Assembly: GCF_018687715.1 (NCBI RefSeq)
Contig: NC_056762.1
Coordinates: forward strand, 30,058,864 to 30,122,863
Source of the DNA: Carya illinoinensis
Lineage: Eukaryota; Streptophyta; Magnoliopsida; Fagales; Juglandaceae
Direction of reading: 5' to 3'
DNA length: 64,000 bases
Shown piece by piece: positions 37,681 to 48,131 of the stretch (positions are counted from its first letter, which is position 1; the number at the start of each line of letters is the position of its first letter). The notes beneath the pieces are model-generated. The model saw nothing but the letters and a program-made list of their open reading frames with translations. It made no database searches and was not told the DNA's origin. Made by a program: the position numbers and the translations under genes.

Positions 37681-39842
37681 TTAAGCACCACCTTATGGTA
37701 ATTTGTTTTGCATGGAATGGCTTCAATCTACTTAGAAACATAATCAACCGCCACTAGGATATACAAATAACCAAAAGAAGATGGAAATGGCCTCATAAAA
37801 TCAATTCCCCAACAATCAAAAATCTCAATGACCAAAATGGGTTGTAGATGCATCATATTCCTCTTAGTGACAGTGCCTAATTTTTGATATGGTTCACAAG
37901 TCTTGCAAAAATTGTATACATCCTTAAACATATGAGGCCAATAAAATCCACTTTGTAAAATTTTTACAACAGTTTTATGTGCAGAAAAATGTCCCATATA
38001 TGCCTCAGTATGACAAAAGGAAAGAACATCTTGTATTTCATGATCAGGCACACATTTCCTTATGATTTGGTCAGAATAATACTTAAACAAATAAGGATCA
38101 TCATAAAAGAATGACTTTACCTCGTGCTTGAATTTTCGTATGCCTTGACCACTCCAATTGGGTGGAGTTTGTCCTGTCACCAAAAAATTAACTATGTCAG
38201 CAAACCAAGGCAAGTTTTCAACCAACATTAATTGCTCATCAGGAAAAGAGTCAAGGATAGGAAAAGTGTGCTCATTTCCACCAAATGTAAGCCGAGACAA
38301 GTGGTCGGCAATTACGTTTTCAACACCCTTTTTGTCATTGATGACAAGGTCAAATTCTTGGAGAAGAAGAATCCATCGGATTAGTCGTGGTTTGGCATCC
38401 TTCTTTGACAATAGATACTTTAGTGCTGCTTGGTCAGTGAAAACAACCACAGGAGAACCAAGAATATAAGTTCGAAACTTGTCTAATGCAAAAACTACAG
38501 CAAGTAACTCTTTTTCTGTGGTAGAATAATTTCTTTGGGCTCCATTAAGAGTTCTACTTGCATAAGAAATAACATGTGGGAACTTATTTATACGCTGTCC
38601 AAGTACAGCTCCTATGGTTACATCGCTAGCATCACACATTATTTCAAAGGGAATAGACCAAATAGGGGGCTGCATGATAGGGGCTGTAGTAAGCAAGATT
38701 TTCAACCTATCAAAAGCATTTTGACAAGGAGTCCATTCAAAAGCAACATCATGCATAAGCAACTGACACGAGGGTTTAGAGATAGAATTAAAATTTTGAA
38801 TGAACCTTCTATAGAACCTAGTGTGCCCAAGAAAAGATTTGATTTCCTTTACTGTCTTGGGTATAGGAAGCTTGGAGATAAGCTCAATATTAACTTTATC
38901 AACCTCAATACCTCGAGATGAGACTATGTGACCAAGAACTATGCCTTGTTGCACCATGAAGTGACACTTTTCCCAATTGAGAAGCAATTGCTTCTCTTCA
39001 CACCTGGCTAAAACAACTTGTAAGTTAGTCAAACATGCATCAAAAGAACTACCATACACTAAAAAATCATCCATGAATACTTCCAAATTGTTTTCAATCA
39101 TGTCGCTAAAAATACTAAGCATGCATCTTTAGAAAGTAGCTGGTGCATTACGTAGTCCAAAAGGCATTCTTCTAAATGCAAAAGTACCAAACGGGCAAGT
39201 GAATGTGGTTTTCTCTTGATCCTCAGGTGTTATTTCTATTTGGTAGTAACCAGAAAATCCATCAAGAAAGCAATAAAAATCATGGCCAGCAACCTTTTCT
39301 AAGACTTGATTGAGAAATGGCAAGGGAAAATGGTCTTTCCTAGTGGCGGCATTTAATTTTCTATAATCTATGCACATGCGCCAACCAGTAGAAATCCTAG
39401 TGGGGATCAGTTCATTTTGCTTATTTTTCACAATAGTAAGCTCATATTTTTTTAGAACTACATGAATGAGACTTACCCACTTGCTGTCCACAATAGGATA
39501 GATAATTCCTACATCAAGTAGTTTCAAAACTTCCATTTTTACTACTTCCTTCATAGTAGGATTTAATCTCTTTTGCATCTCCCTAGAGACTTTTACATTT
39601 TCTTCTAAATAAATCCTATGAGTGCACACAAGAGGATTTATACCTTTCATATCCGCAATTGTCCATCCAATAGCACTTTTGTGTTGCCTCAAGACTTTCA
39701 TTAATTTACCTTCTTGGTTGTGAGTGAGCTGGGCTGAAATCACTATTGGGAAGGTGTTGTTCGGGCCCAAGAATGCATACTTCAGGTCAGTCAGCAATGG
39801 TTTCAGCTCAAGTGTTGGGATTTCATCCACTGAGGGCTTCAA
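37681..39842 (-). pseudogene. Athila reverse transcriptase, RNase H and integrase N-terminus
   Basis: A single frame with one internal stop (39129-39131). RT motifs are WRMCIDYRKLN, FYCFLDGFSGYYQI, FTCPFGTFAFRRMPFGLRNAPATF and FMDDFLVYG. RNase H follows with [27 protein letters not shown] and [10 protein letters not shown]. The integrase HHCC zinc domain ([14 protein letters not shown]...FCKTCEPYQ) and the first catalytic Asp ([10 protein letters not shown]) come next. The frame then reads YVSK, a stop, IEAIPCK and KVVLKFL, and meets the foreign insert at 37674. Apart from the stop it is remarkably complete. Confidence 0.9.
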
Positions 39843-40899
39843 CTTGCTGTCAATGGTGGCAACTGCTCAATTTTAGGCCTCCATTTAGCTTCAAATTTAT
39901 TTTCTGCATAAAAAATAGTAGAAGCATCAATAGGGGTGTCATCAATGATGAAGTCACAAATATTTTCTAATTCAAACAGTAGATTAGTGGGCTGGTATGC
40001 CAAATAAGCCTCTTCCTCAAGGATGCTTTCCAACAAATTGACCTCTTGCACATCTTCCAAATCTTGAGGTTGCCTACAAATGTTAAAAATATTCAGTTCG
40101 AGGGTCATGTTCCTAAAACTCAGTTTTAAAACACCACTCCTATAATTTATCAATGCATTAGAAGTAGCAAGAAATGGTCTTCCAAGAATCACAGGTGCTT
40201 GAAAAGAAGACTTTGGTGTCAAGTGAACATCCAACACAACAAAATCTATGGGGTAAAAAAATTTATCCACTTGAACTAAGACATCCTCAACAACCCCCCT
40301 TAGCATTTTAATTGATCTGTCAGCTAGTTGTAAAATGATTGGAGTTGGTTTTAGTTCCCCCAAACCAAGTTGCTCATACACATTATAAGGTAGCAAATTC
40401 ACACTTGAACCAAGATCTAATAAAGCTTGACCAATTTTTGAACTTCCTATAACACAAGCAATTATAGGTGAACCGGGGTCTTTATATTTTGGTGGGGTAT
40501 TACTCTGAATTATGGCACTGACCTGCTCAGTAAGAAAGACTTTCTTTTGTATATTTAATTTTCTTTTAACAGTACACAAATCTTTTAGAAACTTAGCATA
40601 GGTAGGAATTTGTTGAATAGCATCCAACAAGGGAATGTTAATCCTAACTTGCTTAAATATTTCTAAAATTTCATATTGGTGTTGATCTTTGTGCAGGGAA
40701 GCCAATCTTTGAGGAAAAGGAGCGAGTACAGGACATGCAATCTTTTCAATTTCAATTTCAGCTTGTTCAACCTCACTTTTTTCAGCCTCAATTTGAAGAG
40801 GTTTAGAGACCTTACCAGACTTGTCTGAACCTTGAGCTGGAATGTTCACCACCCTACCATTTCTCAAAGTAGTGACTGCCTTCACTTGCCTTAAATTTG
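39839..40899 (-). pseudogene. Athila gag C-terminus and aspartic protease
   Basis: The frame (41092-39839) carries the retropepsin-like domain, with ALLDLGSSVNLLPY in place of a canonical D(S/T)G triad. LQLADRSI, a PIDFVVLDV segment and VILGRPFLAT follow. A one-base shift at about 39840 separates it from the RT frame. The protease would cut the polyprotein. Confidence 0.85.
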
Positions 40900-42211
40900 A
40901 ACTCTCAACTGCTCCTTGAAGTGGCTGACTTTGTGGATTGGGTTGAGATTGTGCAGGAAATTTTCCTTTCTCTTGGGCACTCAAGACAGTAGTCATCTTT
41001 GTGAGTGTACTCCGGATGTTGTTTACCGCTCGAGAATTTTGATTGTTGATTGTTGTTTGACCTTGCATAAACTGTTGCAAGGTGTTTGACAACTGCTACA
41101 TCGTCTCCTCAAGTCCCTCATTTTGCATTGGAGGTGCTTGAATTGCAAGTTGAGAAGGCCCCGGAGCCAAGGTTGCTGGAGCTACATGTTGATCACCCCT
41201 CCAACTGAAATTTGGGTGGCTACTCCATCCTAGATTGTAAGAATTAGAGTAAGGACCAGAATATGGTTTTTGTACCATGTTTGCAACATTAGATTGGTCC
41301 AACAATACTTCTTTGAAGGCAGGGATTGTGGGACAGTCATTAGTTGAATGCTCATGATCCTCACATATGTCACACTTCTTAGAAAATTTAGGGACAGCAT
41401 GCACTTCATTTACTTTTTTCAATTCCATGGCTTCCATTTTTTTAGACAGTAAGGTTAATTTAGCACACAAATCATCATCTTCCTTTAAAGTATATTTTCC
41501 ATGACCAGACTCAACTTGCCTAGACCTATCATACACATCAGTTATGTCCCAAGATTGGGCATTTTCAGCAAGATAATCAAAATATTCAAATGCCTCCTCA
41601 GGCTCTTTGTCAAAAAATTCTCCATTACACATGGTTTGTACAAATTGGCGCATTTAGGTGTCAAACTTTCAAAAAAAAAAAAAAACTTATCAATCGCCAA
41701 TTTTCATAATCATGATGAGGACAAGCATTTAAAAGATCTTTGAACCTTTCCCAACTTTGATAAAAAGTTTCAGGATCTTTTTGAGTAAAGTTCACGATTT
41801 GTCTTTTAATTGCATTTGTCCTATGTATTGGAAAAAATTTCTTCAAAAATTCAGTTTGCATTTCCTGCCATGTGCCTATGGTTCTAGGTCTCAATGAATT
41901 CAACCATGTTTTAGCTTTATTTTTAAGGAAAATGAGAATAACTTAAGCCTAATAACCTCCTCAGTGCAGGACTTGTCCATGAATGTAGAACAAACATCTT
42001 CAAACTCTTTGATATGCAAATAAGGGTTCTCATATTCCATGCCATGAAAATGTGGAATTAATGAAATCATTCTAGGTTTGAAATTAAAATTATTTGCATT
42101 TGAAAGTTGAATTATGCATGAGGGTGTGCTAGTTTTGACAAGTTTCAAATAATCTCTAAGTGTCCTATTTTGATTCACCATTTCCCTATCATGATTCTCA
42201 TTTTCAGCCAT
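40900..42211 (-). pseudogene. Athila gag remnant
   Basis: It starts with MAENENHDREM (ATG at 42211). Blocks follow at 42211-41900 (HFHGMEYENPYLHIKEFEDV), 41903-41661 (RTIGTWQEMQTEFLKKFFP, ETFYQSWERFKDLL) and 41653-41096 (FDKEPEEAFEYFDYLAENAQ). A zinc knuckle CDICEDHEHSTNDC lies at about 41370-41330, with YNLGWSSHPNFSW after it. Frameshifts near 41900 and 41660 (beside a 15-A run) break it. Confidence 0.85.
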
Positions 42212-42467
42212 GTTGCTATGAGTGTCAGAAGATGATTCAAGAGAAAGAGATGCAGAGTTAAAAGATGATAGTGATTCTGCCCTAAACAATCGAGAAGTTT
42301 GGTCCCTAGTCCAACCAGTCATACAAACAAAAACAGAAAATAAAGCAAAATGTAAGCAAACAAAAAAAATTAAAAATAAGAAAAATGTCACCCCATCTGT
42401 GAAGAGGTTCACAGCACTACAAACGTCATTTTGACAAAAAGAGAAATGTTCTGAAAAACACCAGTTG

Positions 42468-42485
42468 TCCCCGGCAACGGCGCCA
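42468..42485 (-). promoter_or_regulatory. Athila primer-binding site (tRNA-Asp)
   Basis: The - strand reads TGGCGCCGTTGCCGGGGA six bases inside the 5' LTR. This is complementary over 18 nt to the 3' end of plant tRNA-Asp (TCCCCGGCAACGGCGCCA), as I recall it. Confidence 0.9.
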
Positions 42486-42491
42486 AAAACT

Positions 42492-44252
42492 TGATGGCTT
42501 GCTAAATCTGTATTCCAAGCGTAGAAACTATCAAAGTAGTACATGGATGAGTTCCAAGGTCATTTCCACAGGGACAACAATGTTCATGAAGAGCAAGAAA
42601 ATAATGAGTCGTAATTGTGTGAGGGGCTATTTACACAACTAAGAAAAGAAACAAGAAAGTGGAATTTATATACTAATGTGGAGTGGATTAATAAAAAATG
42701 CTTTGGATCTTTTCTCTATATTTTCACGGAATAATTTTCTGAATGCTTATTAAATTAAAAGAAGTAAATAGATAAATGCTAGAGAAATAAGTGCAAGAAA
42801 AATAAAAGTGGCAAAAATCTAAACTAAAAATACTTGAGATTTCAAAAAGGAATTCTAAGAAACAATTTATCAAACACCTAAACTTCAAGTTTCACCCATT
42901 CATGAATTAGAATTGAACATTCCTCACATCATTTTTTTTACTCAATCATTTACTCATTCAAAGAGATAATGACTGGAAGTTAAAACAATTCAAGTCCGGT
43001 TTATAGTTTGTCCAAAAAAAAACTTACCGAGTTGCAAAACAAGTTTAGTCAATGTAAGAGGAAAGAAATCTATGGAGTCTTAAGTCACAATCAAGCATTA
43101 GTTGTGCTTTACATCAACAACAAATCAATATCAGCAATAAGCACTCCAAACTTTCACAAATATAACTTGTTTCACAAAGCAATAGAGTATGAAAAAGAAA
43201 TCAATGGATGAATTGTGAAAAATCAACTTTAATCCAACTATGGGTTACTCCCCAAAACTTAGGCTTAGAAATTTAGCCTAACATCTCAAAATAAATGTCT
43301 TCTCTAAACATTTGTCAATCTATTGAAAAAAAGACTTAAGTAAAAATAAACTAAAGAAAAATAAACAAAAGAAATAGCCAAGAAAAATAACTGCTGCGCA
43401 GGAAGCAAATGCAGAAAATAATCAAATGCTGAAAATAAACTCTTCACTGAAAGGTTTGAAACGAAAATTAAGCCTCAAATGAAAATAAAACCAGCCGAAA
43501 AACATAAAATGTGCTGAGTAATCATTGACGGAAAAAGCTAAAAACTGGAATGAAAACGTAAAGTAAAGGAAAATAAAATCAATTGCCGACCTCTTAAGGT
43601 CTGGAACCTCCAACCAAATCTAAAACTAGAAGTGAAATTAAAAACTAGAGTGAGCCTAAGGTCTACCAACTAAAAGCCCAAAAACTAAAGAAACAAGAAA
43701 AGAAAATGCAAAAAAAAAAATCCTAGATTGCCGACTTCTAGTCTGTCTAAAAACAAGAAATAAAATAAATAATACCCAACAAAAATATCCCCAAATAACA
43801 ATGCGAAACTGCCCCTTGTTCTGTGCTTTTTGATCTGCTGCATATTTCCCTGCTTTCCGTTCATTTCCTCTATCGTCCGTGAGGTTCTACACAGGTTCGT
43901 CGTGCCCTGCCTTGGCACCCACAGACCCTCTCTCCATCTCCTATTACAATTTCTTTTCCAAGTGGTGGTCATTCCTGTCGGCCAGTCCAATTGACAGTCC
44001 TAATTCCAAAATTACCCTACACAATTAGAGTTAAGTTTTCAGCATATAAGGGTAAGATGAGAAGATTAACTTTGGTGTCTTAACTATGTGAGTGTGCCAG
44101 CTTCATTACAAACTTTTTAAGGGCAAAATATCATGATTTAACAATTGACTCCAGTTTATAATTTACTGCATAATTAAGTGTTCAATTCATTTTTTTGGTT
44201 AAATAATTTAGTCACTTTAACAACTTAATTATGTAGTTTTTACACTTTATCA
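42492..44252 (-). repeat. Athila 5' LTR (right)
   Basis: A 1761-bp partner of the left LTR. The element's promoter should lie here, reading toward lower coordinates. Confidence 0.93.
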
Positions 44253-44257
44253 AAAGT

Positions 44258-44350
44258 GGTGGAGCAGAGGCAACATTTTTATTATTATGTCTGGAGGCCT
44301 GCAACACAGCCGGTACAGTTTTTTGGTCAGCGTGGCTGGAGGCCTTAATA
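44258..44350 (-). repeat. Copia-1 left (3') LTR, second part
   Basis: It continues 'ggtggagcagaggcaac' in step with the right LTR ('ggtggagtataggcaac' at 47400) and ends at the expected ttaata. The following gcccccctcgag (44351-44362) is a polypurine tract on the - strand. Confidence 0.92.
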
Positions 44351-45931
44351 GCCCCCCTCGAGTCAAGGGACACCAAGGAAATGGTGAGTCTTGACCGTAG
44401 TAGATTGTATTGGCCAGTAGACATGAGCTTGGTAAAGATATCTGCAAGAGATGAGGTAGTGGACTGAAAATTGTTAGAGTTTGAAAATGAGGAGGGGTCA
44501 GATACCGATGGAGATAAGTTGTAGGAGATGAGGGCTCAGATGTGTCGTAGGACATGAGGTAGTGGACTGAAAATTGTTAGAGTTTGAAAATGAGGAGGGG
44601 TCAGATACCGAATTTGGATGTGTGTGAGAGTGATTCTAAATGGGCTGCAGTAAAGGTATTGGGCGTGTAGGCAATGAAGTCTGGGGAAGACTTGGGCTGG
44701 ACTGAGCAAAAGGGAATGTGTTTTCATTAAATTGGACATCCCGAGAAATATAGATACAACCCATGGGTATGTGGAGACAGTTGTAGCCTTTGTGATCCGG
44801 AGTATAACCAATGAAAACACAAGGACGAGAGCGGAGGTCCAATTTGTGTCGGTTAAAAGGCCTTAAATGGGGCCAACATAGGCATCCAAAGGTTCTTAGA
44901 AAGGTGTAGTCTGGAGGTTTTTAAAAAAGAACTTGAAATGGTGATTGATTTTGCAAAGTGGGAGTAGGCATTCGATTAATTAAAAACACAGCAGTTTGAA
45001 AGGCCTCGGCCCAATATTGTTGTCGAACCGAGCCATGAGCAAGTAATGAGAGCCCAGTTTCAACAATGTGTCGACGTTCAATCGTACCATTTTGTGGGTG
45101 AGAGTAGGGGTATGTAATACGATGATGTATGCCAAGTGATTGGCAAATTTTTTGTAGGGGCCGAAACTCTCCCCCCCAATCGGATTGGATTGAATGAATT
45201 GTTGATGAAAAGAAATTTTTTACATATTGAAAAAAGGCTACACAAATTGTAGAGATATCCGATTTTGATTGTAAAGGAAACATCTATATATATTTGGAAA
45301 AGTCATCAATGATGGAAAGATAAAAACCTACAACCATTGGAGGAGGGCACATGAGCCGGTCCCCAAACATCCAAAAAAAAGTAAAAATAAAGGCTTAAGG
45401 GACCTAGAAGGTGAGGGGAGGGGGGGGGGGGGGGGGAGGTGGGGAAGAACATGTGATTTTGCTTGTGGACAAGTGTGACAAGATGACATAGGGGATTTGG
45501 AAACAGTAGGAAGATTAAAGCTATTAATAGTGAAAGATATTGTCCTATGGGATGGGTGACCAAGTCGATTGTACCAATTTTGAAAGGAGGTCCGTTCACC
45601 AATGCATGCTTAAGGTGTGGCCGTTACATCCGAAGGAAGTTCATACAACCCATTTCTAACATGGCCTTGAAGTAGAGCCATCCAAGTGCGCAAATCCTTC
45701 ACAAAAAAAGAATTGGAATGAAATTAAAAAAAAAAAAAACAGAATTATCTAAACAAAATTGACAAACGGAAAGAAGATTTTTTGTAATAGAGGGAACATG
45801 AAGCAATTGAGAGAGAAGAAATTTGCCCGAAGCAGAGTGAAGATGAGCTATTCCAACATTGTGTATTGGTAAGGTTGACCCATCACCAATACTAACTTGA
45901 TCGGGTCCTTGATATGCTGTAGAGTCCAAGT
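44351..45931 (-). pseudogene. Copia-1 pol remnant: protease/integrase, RT deleted
   Basis: 45929-45699 fits the protease C-terminal part (SIGDGSTLPIHNVG, LLHVPSITKNLLSVCQF). 45602-45306 is a damaged GAG-pre-integrase part containing a 17-G run (45420-45436, + strand). 45283-44921 is the integrase core with SDWGGEF and NGTIERRH. 44842-44640 is the integrase C-terminal segment (RPCVFIGYTPDHKGYNCLHI). Next is a 58-bp duplication, then ADIFTK-type RNase H end residues near 44450. No YVDD-type reverse transcriptase motif exists anywhere in this element. Confidence 0.8.
44451..44611. repeat. 58-bp duplication (period 103) at the Copia-1 deletion junction
   Basis: atgaggtagtggactgaaaa and the following 38 bases occur at 44451-44508 and again at 44554-44611. 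The duplication sits exactly where reverse transcriptase should begin. Confidence 0.9.
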
Positions 45932-47015
45932 TTAGATTGGAGAATTCTGAGGTGAAGTGGTTCGTGGCAACAGTGTCGGGAAACCAGGTGTGTGAGGGTG
46001 GTGCCGAGGGAGGGATTGAAGGGGATGGGGGGGGGGGGGGGGTAAAGCCGTGTAGTTGGCTATAAATGTGGGGGGTGGTGGAGCTTGATAAGCCTGATCA
46101 AATCGGTAATAGCATGTTAAAGCAGAATGACTAGGTTTCTGGTATACTTGGCAAGTTGGACGCTGATGGAAGGATTGGTTGGAGGATGGTTGAGTACCTC
46201 CTCTAGTGAAACCACGGCCTCGACGCCCTCTGAAGTTATTACCTCTGCCATGGTTTGGCTGGAAACCAGGTGGACGAACTGTAGTAGCATGTGCTGCAAG
46301 AGAGGTTCCTGAAAGTAAAGTGTTAGTTTGGTGTGCCAAATGAGATTCATGATTCAACAAATAACTGTAAATTTGTGGAGTAGAGAGAGGGTCCGGTCAA
46401 GTTGTAAGGGATGTAACCAAAGATTCATAATCAGAACCAAGGCCAGCAAGGAGGTAGATGGTGAATTCAGATGGGGAGAGAGGTTGACCAGCGGCATCAA
46501 GGGTGGTCAGAGGAGAGGGACGTAGCTCCATTAAAATACTTTGTGATGGAGGAAGAGCCCTTTTTGAGAGTAGCAAGCTGGTACTTGGTTTGCATGATGT
46601 GTGTTGTAGATTGAGCAGCAAACAATGTTTATAGGGTGGAGCAAACCTCATGAGAGGTAGAGCAAGAGAGAACTTGGACAAGAACTGAATCAGAAAGAGA
46701 GGCATTGATTGCCGAGACTATAAGTTGGTCTTGTAAGACCCACTTTGTACACGCTGGGTTGGGTAGGTTTTCTAGCATAACTAGGGGCGTAGGGAGAGAA
46801 CCATCAACCCATGCATATAGTTGATGTCCTTTGAGAAATGGCACAATCTGTGCCTTCCAAAGTAGATAATTATCTAGTGTAAGTTTTATAGTGACAAAGT
46901 GAGAAGAAGAGTGGAGAATCGTACAAGAAGGAGGGGGTGGGGTGGGTGGGGTAGAGAAGAGACATTTGAATTTGTAGGAGAAGCCATAGCTGAAGTTTGA
47001 AAAAAAAGTGGACAA
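45932..47015 (-). pseudogene. Copia-1 gag remnant
   Basis: 47015-46397 carries the gag (UBN2-like) pattern, with LDNYLLWKAQIVPFLKGHQL near the N-terminus. 46360-45932 carries an RG-rich stretch and a degenerate zinc knuckle, CQVYQKPSHSALTC, in which the second Cys has become Tyr. At least one frameshift separates the parts, and a 16-G run (46027-46042, + strand) lies in the C-terminal half. Gag normally packages element RNA. Confidence 0.75.
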
Positions 47016-47028
47016 TGAGTCCTTTCAA

Positions 47029-47041
47029 GGCTCTGATACCA
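47029..47041 (-). promoter_or_regulatory. Copia-1 primer-binding site (initiator tRNA-Met)
   Basis: On the - strand TGGTATCAGAGCC lies immediately next to the 5' LTR. It is complementary to the 3' end of plant initiator tRNA-Met, the usual primer of Copia elements. Confidence 0.92.
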
Positions 47042-47492
47042 TGATAAAACAAGTTGCAAATGCAGTAAGTAAAATGCATGCAAATAGTTTGAGAGAAGGC
47101 ATAGCTGAAGAGCTCTTGATTTTAATCTCTGTTTTACACTTTTCCTATCCCACACTTTACAATGTGTTCTGTAACTATATATATACAACTTATCAACAGA
47201 AAGAAAGGCCTTTACACAAATCACAAGTTACTTGTGTGTGTCCATCTCAGCAGCTTGGTTACGGGAATATGCTCAAAGATGCTTGGTGTTGTGGTCCTCT
47301 TCATAGGCTGCTGTTGGTAGAGGTTGTGCCAGAGTATTCGATTGTCTGCAGCATGGTAGTGGAGAGGTTCTTTTGCTATTGGCAGTCTTGTAGCAAAGTG
47401 GTGGAGTATAGGCAACATTTTTATTGTTGTGTCTGGAGGCCTGCAGCATAGCTGGTACAGTTTTCTGGTTCGCGTGGCTGGAGGCCTTAATA
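47042..47492 (-). repeat. Copia-1 right (5') LTR
   Basis: An uninterrupted 451-bp LTR. It contains a TATATATATACAA box and ACTTATCAACA shared with the left copy. The target duplication AATAT follows. Confidence 0.93.
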
Positions 47493-47499
47493 AATATGA

Positions 47500-48131
47500 A
47501 TGTTTCATGTATGTTTAATGCATTTTTTGTTTTATTTTATACGGTCCATTTGTGATGATTTTTAATCGCTAAGAATATATTTTAACAACTGCTACACTAT
47601 TTATGATGATGGAAAACACTAAGGCCACCGCTGGTGGCTCCTGTTGGGGGCCACTGCTAGCCCAATTCTTTTTTTAATTTTTTATTTTCCTTAATGATTA
47701 AGAAATTTTTTTTAATATTATTATAATTTTTTTAAAATGTTTAAAAGTATTAAAAAATGATTTAAAAAAAATAATTTTTTTTGCCTAACGATGGCTCCCA
47801 GCAGGAGCCACCAACGGTGTCTGTAGCACCATCCTTATGATGATATAAAATTGCCGAAAATAGTTATTTATCGCTAAATAAATCACCAGAAAAGTCCTCG
47901 CGGCGACACTTAACCATGGTTTAACAGACTATATGTGGTGAATTGTGGGCCTTTTCTGGCAATTATGTTTCGCCCCAAATAAGTTTATTAATCGCTGGTA
48001 AAAAGTAGTTGCCTCGCTTCTTTGGCATCCAATGTGCATCAAATGGAAATCGAGGGAAAGCTTATATGCGGTATTTTTGACATTTTTTGTGACAAATTCT
48101 GCCGCTGGAAAAGGCCTGTTCTCTTGTAGCA
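47500..48131. repeat. Right end of CACTA-like element B
   Basis: A subterminal zone has recurring tttatcgct / taatcgct motifs and GTTTCGCCCCAAATAAG (47968-47984). It ends in TTCTCTTGTAGCA, the reverse complement of TGCTACAAGAGAA, a CACTA-like terminus partnered with 30578. Confidence 0.5.

Larger units (their letters stand above)
32665..44252 (-). mobile_element. Athila-type Ty3/Gypsy retrotransposon
   Basis: An 11.6-kb element with long LTRs (1746 and 1761 bp) that start TG(G/A)TGGCTTGCTAAATCTG and end CACTTTATCA. It is flanked by the 5-bp target duplication AAAGT (32660-32664 and 44253-44257). The primer-binding site matches tRNA-Asp, and genes run on the - strand in the order gag, protease, RT, RNase H, integrase. 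Long LTRs, a tRNA-Asp primer and the RT signature GWRMCIDYRKLNAATRKDHF together point to the Athila lineage. The 35.5-34.4 kb stretch downstream of integrase, where Athila elements may carry an extra gene, shows no recognisable protein. It is inactive because of stops, frameshifts and an insertion in integrase. Confidence 0.92.
32306..47492 (-). mobile_element. Ty1/Copia retrotransposon 1, non-autonomous, split by a Gypsy element
   Basis: Its LTRs begin TGATAAAACAAG and end GGCCTTAATA, and the flanks are AATAT at 32301-32305 and AATAT at 47493-47497. The left LTR is cut by the Gypsy insertion. Summing its two halves gives 452 bp against 451 bp for the right one. Without the insert the element is about 3.6 kb, short for Copia. 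Genes read on the - strand from 47.0 kb: gag, protease, GAG-pre-integrase, integrase core and its C-terminal part. Only the last residues of RNase H (ADIFTK) then remain, so reverse transcriptase and most of RNase H are deleted. Frameshifts and homopolymers add further damage. Confidence 0.92.

Noticed and set aside
38158..38921. + strand open frames over Athila RT/RNase H
   Set aside because: Antisense shadows of a long, conserved - strand frame.
47029..47041. tRNA-Met-like and tRNA-Asp-like 3' ends (also at 42468 and 62470)
   Set aside because: Only the 3' acceptor-end sequence is present next to LTRs. These are primer-binding sites, not tRNA genes.
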